DNA of 64,000 nt from Athripsodes cinereus (Eukaryota; Arthropoda; Insecta; Trichoptera; Leptoceridae), in NCBI GenBank assembly GCA_947579605.1, contig OX388305.1:40145955-40209954 (forward strand), given 5' to 3'. The notes beneath the pieces are model-generated. The model had not been told where the DNA came from. It was given only the letters and a program-made list of their open reading frames with translations, and searched no databases. Within the stretch, counting starts at the first letter, position 1; each line of letters begins with the position of its first letter. A program made the position numbers and the translations under genes. Positions 45,362 through 55,247 of this stretch are shown piece after piece.

Positions 45362-46133
45362 AACACCCCTTAAGAGGACTCTCTAGCAAAAACGGTAAAA
45401 TACTATTAAATTTTCAACAAATTTGGTAGAAATACTCTCAAACTTGTTGAGCCTTGCGAACATTTTGGTTTGGTAAAATTTTTTTTTTTTTTTTGTTACC
45501 TACCAATATTAGTTTTTTACTTATATATAAAAACTAAACTAACTGTAGCCGACTGACGAGATTTATTTAGGTAGGTACTCTTTGTTATATCAAAATACAA
45601 ATTGTTTCCAAATTTATTATACAGTATTTGTATAAAATATACTTTTTATTCATCCTGTCAAGCATATAAATATTATGGGTTTTGGCAATTTTTTTTTAAT
45701 AAACAAAAATCGAGTTCATGAGGTGATTTTTGACTACAAAAAATGAGAAATTTTATCAAAAAAAAAAAAAGATTTTGAAATCCATCAAAATCAGCGAATT
45801 AAACAATAAAAATGTCAATTTGCTGCACTGATATTTTTAGGAACTATCTAACTTTTCGAAATATTAAGAAAAAATATATGAAAAATCATAGGATTCTTGT
45901 ATTGATGATTCTTGATTCCTCTCGATGTTTAGAATTATGCTTTTTTTTTAAACGAATACATTGAAGCTATAATTAAGTTGTTTTAAAGTAAAACACTAAT
46001 GTTGGTTATATTTTTTTCATATTTTATCACATCAAAATGTTCACTGCGTTAACAAGTTTGGAGAATTTTTCTGCCAAACTTGTTGTAAATTCAATATTTT
46101 ACCGCTTTTGCTAAAGAGCGGTTTTAAGGTGTT
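45362..46133. mobile_element. DNA element with ~90-bp diverged TIRs
   Basis: Left CTCTAGCAAAAACGGTAAAA, CAACAAATTTGGTAGAAATA, AACTTGTTGAG, GAACATTTTG. The right end in reverse complement gives CTCTTTAGCAAAAGCGGTAA, CAACAAGTTTGGCAGAAAAA, AACTTGTTAACG, GAACATTTTG. Outer tips are AACACC...GGTGTT. Core is AT-rich, no ORF. Old copy. Confidence 0.75.
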
Positions 46134-47043
46134 GAAGTACAAATGCTTTGGGCGTCCATTAAATTTTCCTGGCGTCGAAAATTTAAAATAAATAAATAGT
46201 GTAAACAACTAAATACAGTACTAGGCTATTCGTGTTTATCAGACGCATACCTACCCTTGATCACAAATAATAAGGAATTCCTCACAGTTTGAGTGTAGGG
46301 GATGGGGGCGCTGTCAGAGGCGTGGGAGAGATCAGCTGAGTGACCACAGGGTGTTCACATAATAAGTATTTAGTATGTACACACACCTACCTAAGTATTT
46401 ACCTTCACAATGTCATCCCAATGCAGATAGTGTTCTGCAACAATGTCTCAACCAACACCAACCTCCAACTAAGAAAGTGATTAATAATTTGCATTGTGTT
46501 TTGATTAGCTGGAAGATTAATTAATAAGTTCAGCAATTGCTCGTGTATTTTTGAGCATTGAAGAGTTACTTATTATTATTGAGTCTACATTAAGAGTTTT
46601 TTTTAAATTTAAATGGCAACATACAAATAAAATTTTACACAATATTATAATAATATAATGAAGATATATAATTATTGTACTTAATCAGCCCATCTTTGAT
46701 TTCATGGTCCTTTTTAACTGTAATATTTTTAATGTAAGACTTGTTAAGTAGAGAAAGGTACATACATAGAGTAAGTAATAATATATTAAACCTATATTTA
46801 GTTGATCTTTGGGCACATATTAGTATTGTAGGAGGAGGGGGGAATAGAGGAGTCTGATGTATAAACATGTAGGTAAAACAGTAAAAAATTTGGACTAGGC
46901 TAATTAAAATATATTTCTGTTTCCCGTACTCGGGGGAGGGGGAGGGGTAGAAGATGTTTATGCCAGATTGCTAGCTCTAAAAATTGAATGCATTCAGTCT
47001 CTCGCCACTACTTGTAAATTAATTCACATTGAGGTGTCATGTC
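46134..47043. other. AT-rich intergenic DNA; LINE-tail-like end near 46495-46590
   Basis: TTAGCTGGAAGATTAATTAA, TTCAGCAATTGCTCGTGTAT, TTATTATTATTGAG resembles the end of the 16800-17330 remnant. Confidence 0.4.
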
Positions 47044-47322
47044 ATAGACCATTAAAGGATGACGTCACAGAAAAATCATTGAGGGGCATCAGGCATCCCA
47101 ACACAACAGACAATTACGGTGTAATATTAGGTGGAACGCCTAAAGAATACCTAATAATAAAAAAAACTGTCATTGGTCGATTTTGTTATTATTTTTTCGT
47201 CTGACTTTCTTTTTTTTCTCTTATGGCATAACATCCTACAAGGATGATTTGCGCAATCTGACTGTTTGCCCCCAAGCAAAAGCAAATCCATAGACAAGAC
47301 CACGTGACCTTTAATGGTCTAT
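47044..47322 (+). mobile_element. MITE, TIR ATAGACCATTAAAGG, complete copy
   Basis: Starts ATAGACCATTAAAGGATGAC and ends CACGTGACCTTTAATGGTCTAT; last 15 bases are the inverse of the first 15. If the TIR proper begins GACCATTAAAGG, both flanks supply a TA, fitting a Tc1/mariner-type duplication. Core keeps a plus frame RPLKDDVTEKSLRGIRHP, GVILGGTPKEYLIIKK. Copies at 12418-12632 and 53697-55247. Confidence 0.85.
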
Positions 47323-49852
47323 TATGCATCTGCATCTGGTTAAACACTTAATTGAGGATTGGTACAATGTAAGATGACTATATAGTTGCGAAAGGTCTCC
47401 GTCAATAAATAAAATTATTTTAAGACAGTCATTACTATTGTTTTAATTTTGTGGTTTAGAAAATTGTTGCATAACAAAATCTAGGAGAAGAATAATAATA
47501 TTATTATGATAATATTATGTATAGATTTTTAGGTTATTGTTATTGTATCAGCGGTATCCATTATAATAAATAATATATAATTTGTTTGGGCAGGTACCCC
47601 CATTCTATTGTCATCACACACATACACACACACACAACTCAAATAGGCATATCTCAGCATTCACCTGAGAAACACAAAAAATATAAAGCTTGGCCCTGTT
47701 TCTCAGAATGTCACTTCTAAAAAAATATATATTATGTGCTTACTTAACATTATATTATCAGACACACACACACATCAGCTGATTGATGTCTTTTTACAGG
47801 TGAAACAATAATCAGTAGAGACCGAATTTTTCGCGTTTGCAATAATTTCGATTTAATTTGCGAATTTCGCACTTTTTTTGTACGAATAACGCGATTTTTC
47901 ACGTTTTAGAATACCTAATAGCAAGGAATTTTGACTCTTTACGACACATTCGCAAAAAATAACAAGATATTTTATTATCAACATAATAATTATTGTATTT
48001 ATCTATTATATTATTTTTCAAAATAAAAGTTTTTTAAATTAAACTCAATAATCGAGGATTTAGGTCTAGGATGACATTGTTCCAAACAACTTTGAATGTT
48101 GGTTATATAAATTATTATTTACATAATATATTATCATTTACAATGCAAATAGAACTTCCTAATTTTAATCTTGCTTTGATTTCTCTTAATTTATATTTCT
48201 TTGTAATAAAAAACCACACATTTCGTAAAAGAGATAATTCCTATTATGTAATTTTGTCGCATGTTTGGAGTTATGCACTTTGATACCTTTTACATTGCCA
48301 TAAAATTATGTATGGATGAAATATTTTGGTGTTGATAATGAAACTCATGCTGTTTGAGTCCTTTATCCTATTCAATATTTGCAATTAAGTCCTAGCTAAA
48401 AAATATATTTTGTTTTTTCTACAAAAACTAAGTATGTGTTTGGGGATTGAATTCTTTTACCAGAATGTGTACAAGACACAAATGATTGATTTTAAATCAT
48501 AAAACCACTTTTGCCAAAATTGTGGTTTGAAGCCTTTGTCCTGAGCACAGTCGATATCATAAAATCAATCTATAAAAACCTACCAACATGGGGTATGTGG
48601 TAATTCACTTCCCACACAATATACTGTAGTAATGTCTTATGTATTGTATTGATTGTAATTAATATAAATATAATAATGTTCCTTTTCTTGTTGACTCTCT
48701 GTTTGTTGTTTTTGTATTTACGTAAGGAAATTTTTTGTATTACTTGTACATGAGTCATTGTAATAAAAGGCTTTTATGCCGTTGAATGTATTAATAAATA
48801 AATAAATATTCCCCTGTAAAATTGCTTGTAACCAATGTACAGTAATAAATAAAATAATAACATCTCTTAACTTGTATTTTAGTTTTTGAAATCTAAATCA
48901 TATATATATTTTATTAACACAATCATAACAAATACAAAGATTTTTGTGTTGTGATAAGTTATCTTGATTGAAGCTGAACTCACACATGCCCCTACTGCAT
49001 ACAGCAGGTGCAAGAACAAACTGTTTAAGTGAATGTCCAATTGGTGACTATTTCAGACTCGAAAACATATTATGTTTGAATTTTTGACACAACCGGGTGC
49101 GGGAGACTGGATTTACTTACAAAGAAGTGTAGATGTTAATAATACATACTTTTGATTTTAATCATTTCCCGAGTTGAATTGATTGGAATAATTAATCTGG
49201 AGTTGTTTGAAATAAAAAAAAGAAGATTGACATCTAAGAGATATCTTAGAAATTTAATTGGGCCAAACCAAACTGCCCTATTGATTGATATCTTTTATAC
49301 TACAATGTTCTTCTCAGGAGAATACAATTGCTGTTATAATAATATATATGCTGTCTTAAGTAAATAAACAACTTGTTATACGTGTGTATTGTGTAATGAT
49401 AAAGGTACTGCAATGAAACTTCAATTCTCATATCACACGGCCCTTCCCAGCATGGGGTTGCCAGTGCATTGTAATATTTCACATAATTAATATGTATTTC
49501 ATTAACTATATAGTATAATATTACACTCACATAATAAAATAATAGGTGCCTACATCACCTTATGTACAATTACAAGACAATAAATTTATAACTAACAAAA
49601 TATTACATATGTTTTGTCAAGTTATTTTTACAATCCACCATTGCATTGCACGAGGCTACATAATAATATATTGAGAATGTAGGTGGGTAGAACAGCATAT
49701 GCTGATGTGAGCGACAATACAATCAATTTGTCATTCAGAAAAAATCAATAATAACAGAAATAATATCTAAAATAGTGCGCCGCGCACAGTAGATGCCACA
49801 CATCTGTATTCATAGCAGAGGATCTGAATGGATATAAAGACAATATCTGCAC
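47323..49852. other. AT-rich intergenic DNA, no gene recognised
   Basis: At 48780-48865 a block ATTAATAAATAAATAAATAT, TTGCTTGTAACCAATGTACA resembles a LINE 3' end related to the 80-bp array unit. Otherwise nothing recognised. Confidence 0.45.
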
Positions 49853-49854
49853 GT

Positions 49855-50343
49855 GGGAGTGAAACTACACCATGTCAAATTTCGGCCGAAGTGACTTATA
49901 AACATAGTATTGTAGTCTTTGTTATGCTCTTTTATATGACATATTCATCTGTCTTGAAAATGAGTTAGATATATTTTAAAATATCCACAAATAAAATAAG
50001 ATGTCAAATTTTTGTTAATGCAAAACAATGCCATTTTTTTTTTTTTAATAATTTTATTCAACAAAATACATTTACATTAATTGTTTCTTATATACTATAC
50101 ATATTTTTTTGCATTCTCTGGAGAGCAAAAATACGTTTTTTACCCCTCCAGAATTTTAATGCAATATTGCGAAATTTTTAAAAAAATTGTGAGATATGAT
50201 TAATAGCAATCATTCACAATAATTTTTTTAGAGTAATATCGTGTTAACTAACATGTGAGAAGCAAATATAATTTTGTTGAAAAAACTTTGAACGGCCATA
50301 CTGAAAAAATGGTGTTCATTGAGATAGTGTGGTTTCACTCCGG
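49855..50343 (+). mobile_element. MITE, TIR GGAGTGAAACTACAC, copy 1 with insertion
   Basis: Left GGGAGTGAAACTACACCATG, right GTGTGGTTTCACTCCGG. Inside, AATTTCGGCCGAAGTGACTT, GATTAATAGCAATCATTCAC and GAACGGCCATACTG match copy 2 at 57845 in order. An extra 115-120 bp (about 50036-50155) with a long T run interrupts a stretch that is continuous in copy 2. Confidence 0.9.
50036..50155 (-). mobile_element. Oligo-T-led insertion inside the MITE
   Basis: Starts T14AATAATTTTATTCAAC-like and ends near CCCCTCCAG; absent from copy 2. Read in antisense it would end in an A run, like a short retroelement. Boundaries approximate. Confidence 0.6.
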
Positions 50344-50848
50344 CGTACAGATATTAACATGTTGGTCACAATTCTCAGAATTGAAGGATTAACTTTAAAA
50401 GTTGAAATGTCGAAACAAAACATATTCCACTTTTAAAAAATAGACTCTTTTATTAGCATTTCTTGAAGAGGGATTTTATCTTATAGTGAACATAAATACA
50501 TTCCTATACACCTTTATAGTAGTAAGCAATATGCTGCAGTAGGTTGACCCAGGACCTCTCAAATCAAAGTCAGACTACTACTGATGCCTATATCACCTTG
50601 CAATAATAATCTATACATTATAATATGTATCATATTTTTTTACTTATCTAGAAATTAAAATCATATTACATTTAATTTATAACAGTATACCTAATGTAAA
50701 TATATAATAATTCTATATGTATGTAGGTATGTATCACAATATCGTCAACAAAACAACAAAAAACCAACAACAAAAACAACACAATAACAATAATATTATA
50801 ATAAGAATCCGGCCCCTACACACACACACAATCAGCTCTCTGTGCAGT

Positions 50849-52747
50849 TTAAGCGTCCTGCGCACACATTGTGATGGGGATATCACTCATATCATCATCA
50901 TCATCATATCCTATCTCCTCCTCTTCCTCTTCCTCCCCACTACAGTCATCACTCTGCTCTTCCATTTTCACACACACTTCCCCCTCCACTTGACTCGAGT
51001 CTCCTGCTATGCCCGAGTAGTTTGTTGTTTCCATATCAAATTCAATATTCACTTCGGTGCCATTCTCCATGAGAATATTCTGTTTTAATTTTTCATATTT
51101 CTCGTGTATAAGTTTGTGTCGCTTCAGTGTTCCAGACTGAGTGAATCTTTTGAAACAAACATCGCACTCGTGCTTGCGCTCACCGCTGTGTACCACCTTG
51201 TGCTGCTGCAGTCCGGGCAGTTGGGAGAAACGTTTATCGCAGAAATTGCAAGCAAACTTTTTTATTTCGTCGTGCACCATACGATGTCGCTTCATTTCCC
51301 GCTGCGACTTGAAATACTTTCCACAGAGGTCGCACATACAGTGTTTCTCCCCCGTATGCACCAGCTTGTGATGCTTCAAGTCTGACTGTCTAGTGAACCT
51401 CCTTTGACATACGTCACAGCCGTACCTGCGCTCCCCACTGTGCGTATAGTAGTGCCTCTTCAGATCTCCCGATTGTGTGAACTTGCGAAAGCATTCTGTG
51501 CACTCGTGTCTCTTCTCTCCTTTGTGGATTAGCTCGTGCTTCTTCAAGTCTCCAGATCTGATGAACTCTTTCTTACAGATCTTGCACGGATACATCTTCT
51601 CTGCATTGTGAATCAGCTTATGCCTCTTAAGTTCGGGCATTGTTTTGAATTTGCCCTCGCACACATCGCAGTGAAAGTTTTTGATTCCGCTGTGAATGAG
51701 AAGATGATTTCTTAAGCTATTCTTTTGTGTGAATCCTTTTCCACATTCGGGACAGAAATATTGTTTAGTTCCGTCCCAGCATTTCCGTTTGACGGGCGGC
51801 ACGTCAGCGACAAACTCAGCGTATGTGGACCCGTTCAGTTCTCCAGTGAACCACTTGTCATTGGAGTTAAACAATCCTGCATTGGATGTCACCGGATCAT
51901 CTCTGTCACACAACTCATCTTCAGGTTCATTTTTAATAATGACATTCATCGCACCCGCCTCTCCGTTTAAATGCGTATTGTGATTTATATTCTCCATTGC
52001 AGTGCTATGTTGGCTAGTGTTGGTGGCTTCGTCTATTTTTTTATCACTCACTTTATATTTATCCAGTTCTTTTATTTTATTGACACCGCTATCGATTTGT
52101 GTCTCTCCATTGAAGCTATGAAGTAGTTGTAGATGCGTCTTAAGCAGAGCGTTGTGAAGTAATGCAGGGTTCTGTGTGAGATTTGGTTTTAGGAGATCAT
52201 ATTGCTTCGCCATGCGCACACTATCTCGCACCATCTTCATAACATCTTGAGGGAACTGTGGGAAGCCTAGCATAGAGAATGTGGACGGGTCATACAGAAG
52301 GTTTCCATACAGATCCTTAGGGTGTGATGTGGAAGGACCACCCTTGTCAGATTCAGCGTTTGAGAGTGGAACATTTCCTTCTTCTGAGATCTTTTTCCTC
52401 TTATGTTTATTTCCTTTCAGAAGACTTTTGATTAATGTTTTCTTGTTGACAACATACTCAACCTCTCCATTAAGTTGTCCTCTCTCTGCACTATCTCTAT
52501 CACTGTGTTGTTTACCATCCTGATGTAGAGAGCCACCCTCTGGATGTTTGTGTTTCTTTTTATGTCTCTTATCTCCCGTGCTGATGGGCATCTGATGCTT
52601 CCTACTCTCCCGCACGTCTCTAAGGCTGATGAAGGCATCTTCTGCAGCTTCAGAAACACTCATATCCTTCTTGTCAGGGGAGACATCTTCCTGGTTGTCT
52701 CGTGAATCGGGTTGGCTGAACGTCTCAGACTGACCGACTGTCTCCAT
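50849..52747 (-). CDS. C2H2 zinc-finger protein, eight fingers
   Basis: A 632-residue nuclear protein, probably a DNA-binding transcription regulator; target unknown. Start ATG (METVGQSETFSQ) at 52747. The frame is open three more codons upstream (GTG CTC AGT), but in-frame stops precede it, so this ATG is the first usable one. Residues 1-130 are polar with basic runs KRHKKKHKH (about 60) and KHKRKK (about 115), likely nuclear signals. About 145-215 is helix-rich. IKNEPEDE (about 271) and VKMEE (about 594) fit the SUMO consensus. Eight fingers span about 330-549, each CX2C-X12-HX3H; linkers are partly TGEK-like (VHTGEK, THSGER, IHKGEK). The C-terminus is strongly acidic (E and D runs). No KRAB, SCAN, BTB or ZAD domain seen. 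Coding part looks intronless; the opposite-strand frames are shadows. Ortholog not identified. Confidence 0.92.
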   Translation of the reverse strand: METVGQSETFSQPDSRDNQEDVSPDKKDMSVSEAAEDAFISLRDVRESRKHQMPISTGDKRHKKKHKHPEGGSLHQDGKQHSDRDSAERGQLNGEVEYVVNKKTLIKSLLKGNKHKRKKISEEGNVPLSNAESDKGGPSTSHPKDLYGNLLYDPSTFSMLGFPQFPQDVMKMVRDSVRMAKQYDLLKPNLTQNPALLHNALLKTHLQLLHSFNGETQIDSGVNKIKELDKYKVSDKKIDEATNTSQHSTAMENINHNTHLNGEAGAMNVIIKNEPEDELCDRDDPVTSNAGLFNSNDKWFTGELNGSTYAEFVADVPPVKRKCWDGTKQYFCPECGKGFTQKNSLRNHLLIHSGIKNFHCDVCEGKFKTMPELKRHKLIHNAEKMYPCKICKKEFIRSGDLKKHELIHKGEKRHECTECFRKFTQSGDLKRHYYTHSGERRYGCDVCQRRFTRQSDLKHHKLVHTGEKHCMCDLCGKYFKSQREMKRHRMVHDEIKKFACNFCDKRFSQLPGLQQHKVVHSGERKHECDVCFKRFTQSGTLKRHKLIHEKYEKLKQNILMENGTEVNIEFDMETTNYSGIAGDSSQVEGEVCVKMEEQSDDCSGEEEEEEEIGYDDDDDMSDIPITMCAQDA

Positions 52748-52790
52748 ACTGAGCACTTCATTAATGATGCATCATCAGTCTAGAAATTAA
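52748..52790 (-). promoter_or_regulatory. 5' leader with mini-uORF and possible acceptor
   Basis: Upstream of the zinc-finger ATG the minus strand reads TTTCTAG, then ACTGATGATGCATCATTAAT. ATG ATG CAT CAT TAA is a four-codon upstream frame that closes before the main ATG. The TTTCTAG could be a splice acceptor joining a non-coding first exon. Both are inferences from short motifs. Confidence 0.4.
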
Positions 52791-53696
52791 TTAGAAAATA
52801 TTATTATACTTACAAGGTAATTGTAGTGACAATATAGCACAGGAATATCTTAAGTTAAGGCGGCCAACACCAAAAACTCGTGATTCAATTTTTAATATTA
52901 AGAATTTGAGAAAAAAACCTAACTCGTCAAATTTTTGCTTCCCTCCTCATTGCTATCAGATTTTGACTAACGATTATTGAAATGCGGGAAGATGACTGTC
53001 ATTGCGAGATGGTACTGCAGGATTCGGGACAGTTGGCCATCCTACTCTAAATGCATGGCAAAGTAATCTTTGTTGATTACATATCATATTAATTATTGTT
53101 AAAAGTGGTGTTATTTAGGAAACACAATATGTAGGCCATCTATGAGATTATTTGGGGTTAGAGTCCTGATAATACTCACCGTTTACTAGTTAAGTTAGTA
53201 TTTAAATGAAGTTATCAGAAGGCAGGATCATTGTTTTACTCCAGGTTTTATACAATACAGTGTTAAAGTATTGACAAACAGAAAACATGACTCCGAGAGG
53301 CATGAGATGGGAAAATATCTTGCCACACAATATTTAATAATATGGAATATAATTAAACAATTACAATATTATTATTATCACTACCGAGGACATTGTGGCT
53401 GTCAAACGCGACATTTTGTAAGCATAGAAAATAGAAATGCGTCTACATTTCGACAGCATTTTTTTTATCTATGTCGAATAATATTGTTTATGGTTATAGG
53501 TAAGCAAATTAAAAGGTTTGCAGCCAGTGATAGACACTATGTAGTTGAAAAACTACTTATTGTTTACATTAAAGCGGTAGTTTTTGTATTTTACACACTT
53601 ATTTTATTTACCAACAATACCTATAATTTGATTTTAAATAGATAAGTAATTATTTTGATTAATTATCAATTTAAGCTAATTTTAAATAGAAACGCT
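52791..53696. other. Upstream region of the zinc-finger gene, nothing defined
   Basis: AT-rich; no promoter element can be supported by eye, and no further coding exon seen. Confidence 0.45.
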
Positions 53697-53849
53697 ATAG
53701 ACCATTAAAGGTCACGTGGTTTTGTCTATGGATTTGCTTTTGCTTGGGGGGCAAGGTCACGTGGTCTTGTCTATGGATTTGCTTTTGCTTGGGGGGCAAA
53801 CAGTCAGATTGCGCAAATCATCCTTGTAGGATGTTATGCCATATAATGG

Positions 53850-55064
53850 GGTGTTCACATTTGGCGAATATCGCCAGCCGAATTTCAAAATATAACGCCA
53901 GGCGAAAAAACAAAATTCGCCGTACGCCCATTGATCGTCACACCTGTTCACACAAGTCCACCGATATAGAAACGATCTGTCAGATGCGCTTTGATTTTGA
54001 CACTGTTTTCAAAATGGCGTCGATATGGAGATCGCGAAGTGTTTATTTTTAGTCGAAAATGTTATAGTAGAGGTTATAAGGCGCCTTTTAATTAAGGAAA
54101 CAAACGCCACAAACCAACAAAAAAGATAACAGCTGTCACGAAGCGGGAAACATTATAAAATTTATAGGTTATAAAGCTTTTACCATAGACACAAACGCCG
54201 CGCATATCTGCGCATGTGCAAATCGTTCGATCGCCCGAGAAAGTTGGAAGGTGGTCAACTCGAGACGATATCGTTTCTACTGGTTTTTATCGTTTCAGGG
54301 TACTGAGTACGTAATTTTTGCTACAGCGCAAGTAACGCACATTTAACTAACCACATCTAACCACAGCGTAACGCAGAATAAACTACTTTTTAGTTAGAGC
54401 GAGTAACTAACGACTAAATCTTATGTAGTTTATTTTCTAGCCGGAAATAGCAAGGGTTGCCAACAGCTAACACAAAAAATACGAAATTTCCATTTTTTTA
54501 TCTTTATCTATGACATTTTACTGCAATTTTGACACATTTGGCATTTGCCGCCAATTTGCGTCGTAGTGCGGAAGGTTCGTGCAACATTAAAATTTAATTA
54601 GTAAATCAATTCAATATCATGTAAGTATTGTTTTCTTTGTAAAAAAAGCGGCTGGCTTCAAGCAATAAATATAATCGTTAATGCATTTTTATTTTCAATT
54701 AAAATTTAATTTTTTTAATATTTAATTTTATATTTAAAACGTTACAATAACGATAAAACAAATAACAAAGCGCGCGCAACTTTGACAGCTCTAAAATACA
54801 TACACATTACACATAGACGAAGGTTAACTACAACTAAACGCGACGGTAAAGTGGTAGTTTAATAAACTACGCGTTAACACACAACTAACAACTTGAGTTG
54901 TCAAAATGATCGTTACGTACTCGCTAGAAACGCGTTACGATGTAGTTAATTCTGCTACTACCCTTACGTACTCACTACCCAGACTAGCTGTCATTTTGTT
55001 CACACGGTTCAAATGGCTGGCGATATTTTGGTGCCCTAGCGATATTCGCCAAAGTGAGAACACC
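53850..55064. mobile_element. DNA element with TIR GGTGTTC-CA-TTTGGCG, nested
   Basis: Left GGTGTTCACATTTGGCGAAT, ATCGCCAGCC; right in reverse complement GGTGTTCTCACTTTGGCGAA, TATCGC. It sits inside the MITE above with TA/ATA ambiguity at both joints. Without the third nested element it would be about 530 bp. No transposase. Confidence 0.8.
54298..54980. mobile_element. DNA element with TIR GGGTA-TGAGTACGTAA, innermost of the nest
   Basis: Left GGGTACTGAGTACGTAATTT, TTGCTACAGCG; right in reverse complement GGGTAGTGAGTACGTAAGGG, TAGTAGC. Subterminal TTAGTTA/TAACTAA-type motifs recur throughout (ACTAACCACATCTAACCACA; GTTAACACACAACTAACAAC). 683 bp, no transposase. Duplication at the joints not resolved. 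Confidence 0.7.
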
Positions 55065-55247
55065 ACATAAGAGAAAAAAAAGGAAGTCAGACGACAAAAT
55101 AATAACAAAATCGACACTGACGTTTTTTTTTTATTATTAGGTATTCTTTAGGCGTTCCACCTAATATTACACCGTAATCGTCTGTTGTGTTGGGATGCCT
55201 GATGCCCCTCAATGATTTTTCTGTGACGTCATCCTTTAATGGTCTAT

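Larger units (their letters stand above)
53697..55247 (-). mobile_element. MITE, TIR ATAGACCATTAAAGG, split by nested elements
   Basis: Outer parts 53697-53845 and 55068-55247 together make one copy of the 47044-47322 MITE, inverted. The left part carries a 45-bp tandem duplication (GGTCACGTGG at 53710 and 53755, each followed by CTATGGATTTGCTTTTGCTT). The junction GCCATAAGAG, intact at 12450, is broken by 1.2 kb here. Confidence 0.85.

Noticed and set aside
51104..52659. Several opposite-strand and alternate-frame ORFs of 75-93 codons
   Set aside because: Shadows of the zinc-finger gene; they follow its codon structure in other frames.
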